Assembly (NCBI RefSeq): GCF_037975245.1
Contig: NC_092566.1
Span: 9,842,001 to 9,852,500, forward strand
DNA from: Apostichopus japonicus
Lineage: Eukaryota > Echinodermata > Holothuroidea > Aspidochirotida > Stichopodidae
DNA: 10,500 nucleotides
Direction of reading: 5' to 3'
The position numbers and the translations under genes are program-made. The notes beneath the pieces were generated by a model that was not told where the DNA came from, did not search any database, and saw only the letters and a list, made by a program, of their open reading frames with translations. Positions 8,560-10,500 of the stretch are shown piece after piece. Each line of letters opens with the position of its first letter. Within the stretch, counting starts at the first letter, position 1.

Positions 8560-8759
8560 CACTTCGCCCAACAACCATTTCGCCCAACTGCCATTTCGCC
8601 CAACCTTACCATTTCGCCCAACCAGCCTGGTCATTTCGCCCAACCAGCCTGGTCATTTCGCCCAACCAGCCTGGTCATTTCGCCCAACCAGCCTGGTCAT
8701 TTCGCCCAACCAGCCTGGTCATTTCGCCCAACCAGCCTGGTCATTTCGCCCAACCTGGT
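8560..8759 (+). repeat. Minisatellite, 22-bp unit with CGCCCAAC core
   Basis: Ten copies of a TTCGCCCAAC-containing unit. The first three units are 16, 16 and 18 bases. Then come six identical 22-base units CATTTCGCCCAACCAGCCTGGT (8610-8741, core bases shown) and a final 18-base unit (8742-8759) lacking four bases (CAGC, or equivalently CCAG). The unit length leaves all three frames open, giving a repeating 22-residue frame from 8516 that I regard as an artefact. Confidence 0.95.
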
Positions 8760-8769
8760 TTAAGCATGA

Positions 8770-8799
8770 ATATGGGGGCGCTCTTGTACAGTGTATATA

Positions 8800-8877
<78 letters not shown>

Positions 8878-8923
8878 CGGCTATGGTAATGATCCGAGCT
8901 GTAGATATGGGGGCCGCTCTTGT
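8770..8923 (+). repeat. Direct repeat framing a (TA)n array
   Basis: ATATGGGGGCGCTCTTGT (8770-8787) and ATATGGGGGCCGCTCTTGT (8905-8923) differ by one inserted C. They enclose the (TA)n array and about 27 bases of unique sequence. The repeat directly follows the minisatellite. Confidence 0.8.
8794..8877. repeat. (TA)n array
   Basis: 84 bases of alternating TA, with one G substitution near the left and one C near the right end. The array is roughly symmetric about its centre, so the substitutions pair (GTATAT with ATATAC). Confidence 0.95.
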
Positions 8924-8955
8924 GAGGAAAATCTTACAGTTCCTACAATATAGTA

Positions 8956-8985
8956 TATCTCAGAGCCGTATACGGCTCTGATATA
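8956..8985. repeat. Perfect 22-bp palindrome in a longer inverted repeat
   Basis: TCAGAGCCGTA followed by its reverse complement TACGGCTCTGA spans 8960-8981 with no spacer. With one mismatch, the arms extend to 8956 and 8985. It could form a cruciform or serve as a dimer-binding site. No gene is close enough to assign a role. Confidence 0.9.
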
Positions 8986-10180
8986 ATATCTGGCTCTCGT
9001 AATAACGGTTTGTCGTGATTGATGTTCCCTCTATGCACGGAATTAAAAATAATACAAACGTAGTCTCACTGGTTGTAACAAAAACTACAGAACAGCTTTA
9101 CGCTAAATGCACCTCACATATTCGATCCAAGACTTGTTTTCAAGATGTTATAATAGTAAAGAGCACATCTAGGGTACAATTCGAACAAACCATTAAATGC
9201 TTTGTATTTGTCATTTTTTTTTTTAAATTAAAAATGAAGATCTACAATTGATTTTTTTTTACAATGATTCGTGCATCGTAGGAAGAGTGATAACTACTAG
9301 AAACAGCTTTTTTTTAAGAGAAAAGCGACTTAATGGTATATTAATAACCTAACTGAAAGTTTAGTGACATTAACAAACTTGATTAGACTTTAAAAATACA
9401 CTAGGTTCATGATTGTCTTTGTGGAAACCTGCCTCATAAGTAGCTATTTTATACAAGGGAAATGATTAGTCGTGTGAAGGAAGGACTGGACTGAGGCGGA
9501 ACATTCGATTGACCTATGAATTCTTCCTCGTGGTCAAGCCTCCTCTGCTTAGACCCTTTCTTCACAGTTAGGGTAATTAATAAATGCATCCCAATATAGG
9601 TTGAAAGCAACTACATCTTGAGAGTTATTTTTAAAAAATCAACAAAAAACCAAAACATTTTAGCAGACTCGGAAAGGTCATTTGAACCCTCTGATTGGCC
9701 CCAGCCCAGCCTTGTAACGTAAGTGGGGTGGGGTACATCATAATTGAATAGTGGCAACATAAGTCTGAAAATAGAGGGCGTGTATGGGAAATTAAACAAT
9801 ATTTTACGTATAGTGATCCAGAAAAGCACAAAACAACACCATGCACCAAATATGTACCTATTCGGGGAGAAAACGACATTTGGAATGACTTTCCCTTTGT
9901 TCTTGCGCTAATTAATATTTGGCGATCTTAAATATCCTTTGGCATGTAGGGCCCACGTGTAACTTTCGCTCAAAAGAAGAAGAAAAGAAGATATCCACAG
10001 TGTCATCATTGCCGATGTGTGTTTTTTCCTCAGCGTGGTTAAGGGATATTTCCGCTTTGGGTCGAGGTCGGGCAACGGTCAATGCTGCCCTCACAATGGT
10101 GTTTAGGGTGTGACCTTTCATACCCGCCTCCTTGCATACTTACGTAATCGATGTATACTTACGTATTATGTGAGTAACAT
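8986..10180. other. Sequence without a recognised gene
   Basis: AT-rich with several T-runs (9217-9225, 9252-9260, 9309-9316). A 60-70-codon frame is open on both strands at about 9912-10121, without recognisable motifs. An 11-base direct repeat ATACTTACGTA occurs at 10136-10146 and 10155-10165. Part of the right side may be the 3' UTR of the minus-strand LINE relic. Confidence 0.45.
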
Positions 10181-10287
10181 GCCTCATTCCTCTCCTGGTT
10201 CTGAGTGGCGTCACATGTGCTCTCATAGCAGAAATTCTAAGTAGTATGTAAGTATCCAATTTGATTTTTATATGCATTAAATGGCTA

Positions 10288-10500
10288 GATATCCTTGAAA
10301 TGCACAAATGCTGGGTGGGAATGATCTTTCATAATTCAATCTACACGCCTCAGTGCTCGCTCCTGATACAGTGAATGGAGGGATGGTAGACTAGTGCCAA
10401 TTATATGCTCATCACTCCTGATAACTGACTGTAGTTTCCCTAGATCCCTCTGACTCACACGTATAAACCAGACTAAAATGTTTGTTGTTAAAATACTCCC
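10288..10500 (-). pseudogene. C-terminal end of a second LINE reverse transcriptase, truncated by the window
   Basis: On the minus strand, one frame runs from the window edge to 10288 with a single internal stop (10336-10338). It reads VWFIRVSQRDLGKLQSVIRS, then EHIIGTSLPSLHSLYQERAL, RRV, stop, and IMKDHSHPAF. In many animal LINEs, the region after the reverse-transcriptase thumb has this pattern: W, a Lys/Leu/Gln-Val helix, IIG-LPSL--LY--R--RR, and KD-SHP. It differs from the intron relic, so it comes from a different LINE family. A weaker continuation (AMRAHVTPLRTRRGM) follows near 10185-10240 in another frame. I infer a Rex1/CR1/jockey-type element but cannot place the clade. Confidence 0.72.

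Noticed and set aside
8560-8759. CRISPR-like array
   Set aside because: The units are contiguous without unique spacers and the context is eukaryotic; it is a minisatellite.
8516-8953. 145-codon frame with a 22-residue repeat
   Set aside because: It is a minisatellite whose 22-base unit cycles through three frames, followed by (TA)n. No start context or conserved domain is seen.
9693-9733. CCAAT-like and GC-box-like sequences resembling a promoter
   Set aside because: Short words expected by chance, and no gene begins nearby on either strand.
9912-10121. Overlapping 64-69-codon frames on both strands
   Set aside because: No recognised motif on either strand, no splice or promoter support, and a location next to a LINE 3' end. 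Not called as a gene.

Overview
The window looks like nuclear DNA from a marine invertebrate animal. I favour a deuterostome, perhaps an echinoderm such as a sea cucumber; this is a judgement from gene type and repeat content, not proof. Three things indicate an animal genome: a protein-coding gene split by a GT-AG intron of about 3.7 kb, very long (TA)n arrays, and several kinds of decayed transposon. Nothing suggests a bacterial, phage or organelle origin.

The only intact gene I can support is on the + strand. Exon 1 (1643-1935) and exon 2 (5605-6247) join in phase to encode a 311-residue protein of the sulfotransferase-like P-loop family. It has a CVPRSVSTA 5'-phosphosulfate-type loop near the N-terminus and an RDPxxxxxSxxR 3'-phosphate-binding signature in exon 2. 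The stop codon is followed 16 bases later by a 176-bp (TA)n tract, and then by a tRNA-derived SINE-like element on the minus strand. The first plausible poly(A) signal is at 6898.

Region by region: 1-222 holds (TA)n arrays. 402-776 is a 359-bp non-autonomous hAT-type element with imperfect terminal inverted repeats and a perfect 8-bp target-site duplication. 777-1642 is upstream and 5' UTR sequence. The intron (1936-5604) contains a pyrimidine/poly-C tract, a heavily mutated LINE relic of L2/CR1 type on the + strand (about 2243-3601 for recognisable coding remnants, probably reaching a (TGAA)n tail at 4004-4123), a 154/137-bp tandem duplication, and another (TA)n block just before the acceptor region.

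Downstream, 6713-8559 has nothing I recognise. 8560-8759 is a 22-bp minisatellite with a CGCCCAAC core. 8794-8877 is a (TA)n array framed by a direct repeat and followed by a perfect 22-bp palindrome. 8986-10180 has nothing convincing. The last ~210 bases hold the C-terminal end of a second, different LINE reverse-transcriptase relic on the minus strand, running off the window.

I found no operon-like cluster, defence system or other novel multi-gene system. The most useful observations are the transposon relics, which show up only when frameshifted translations are read together.
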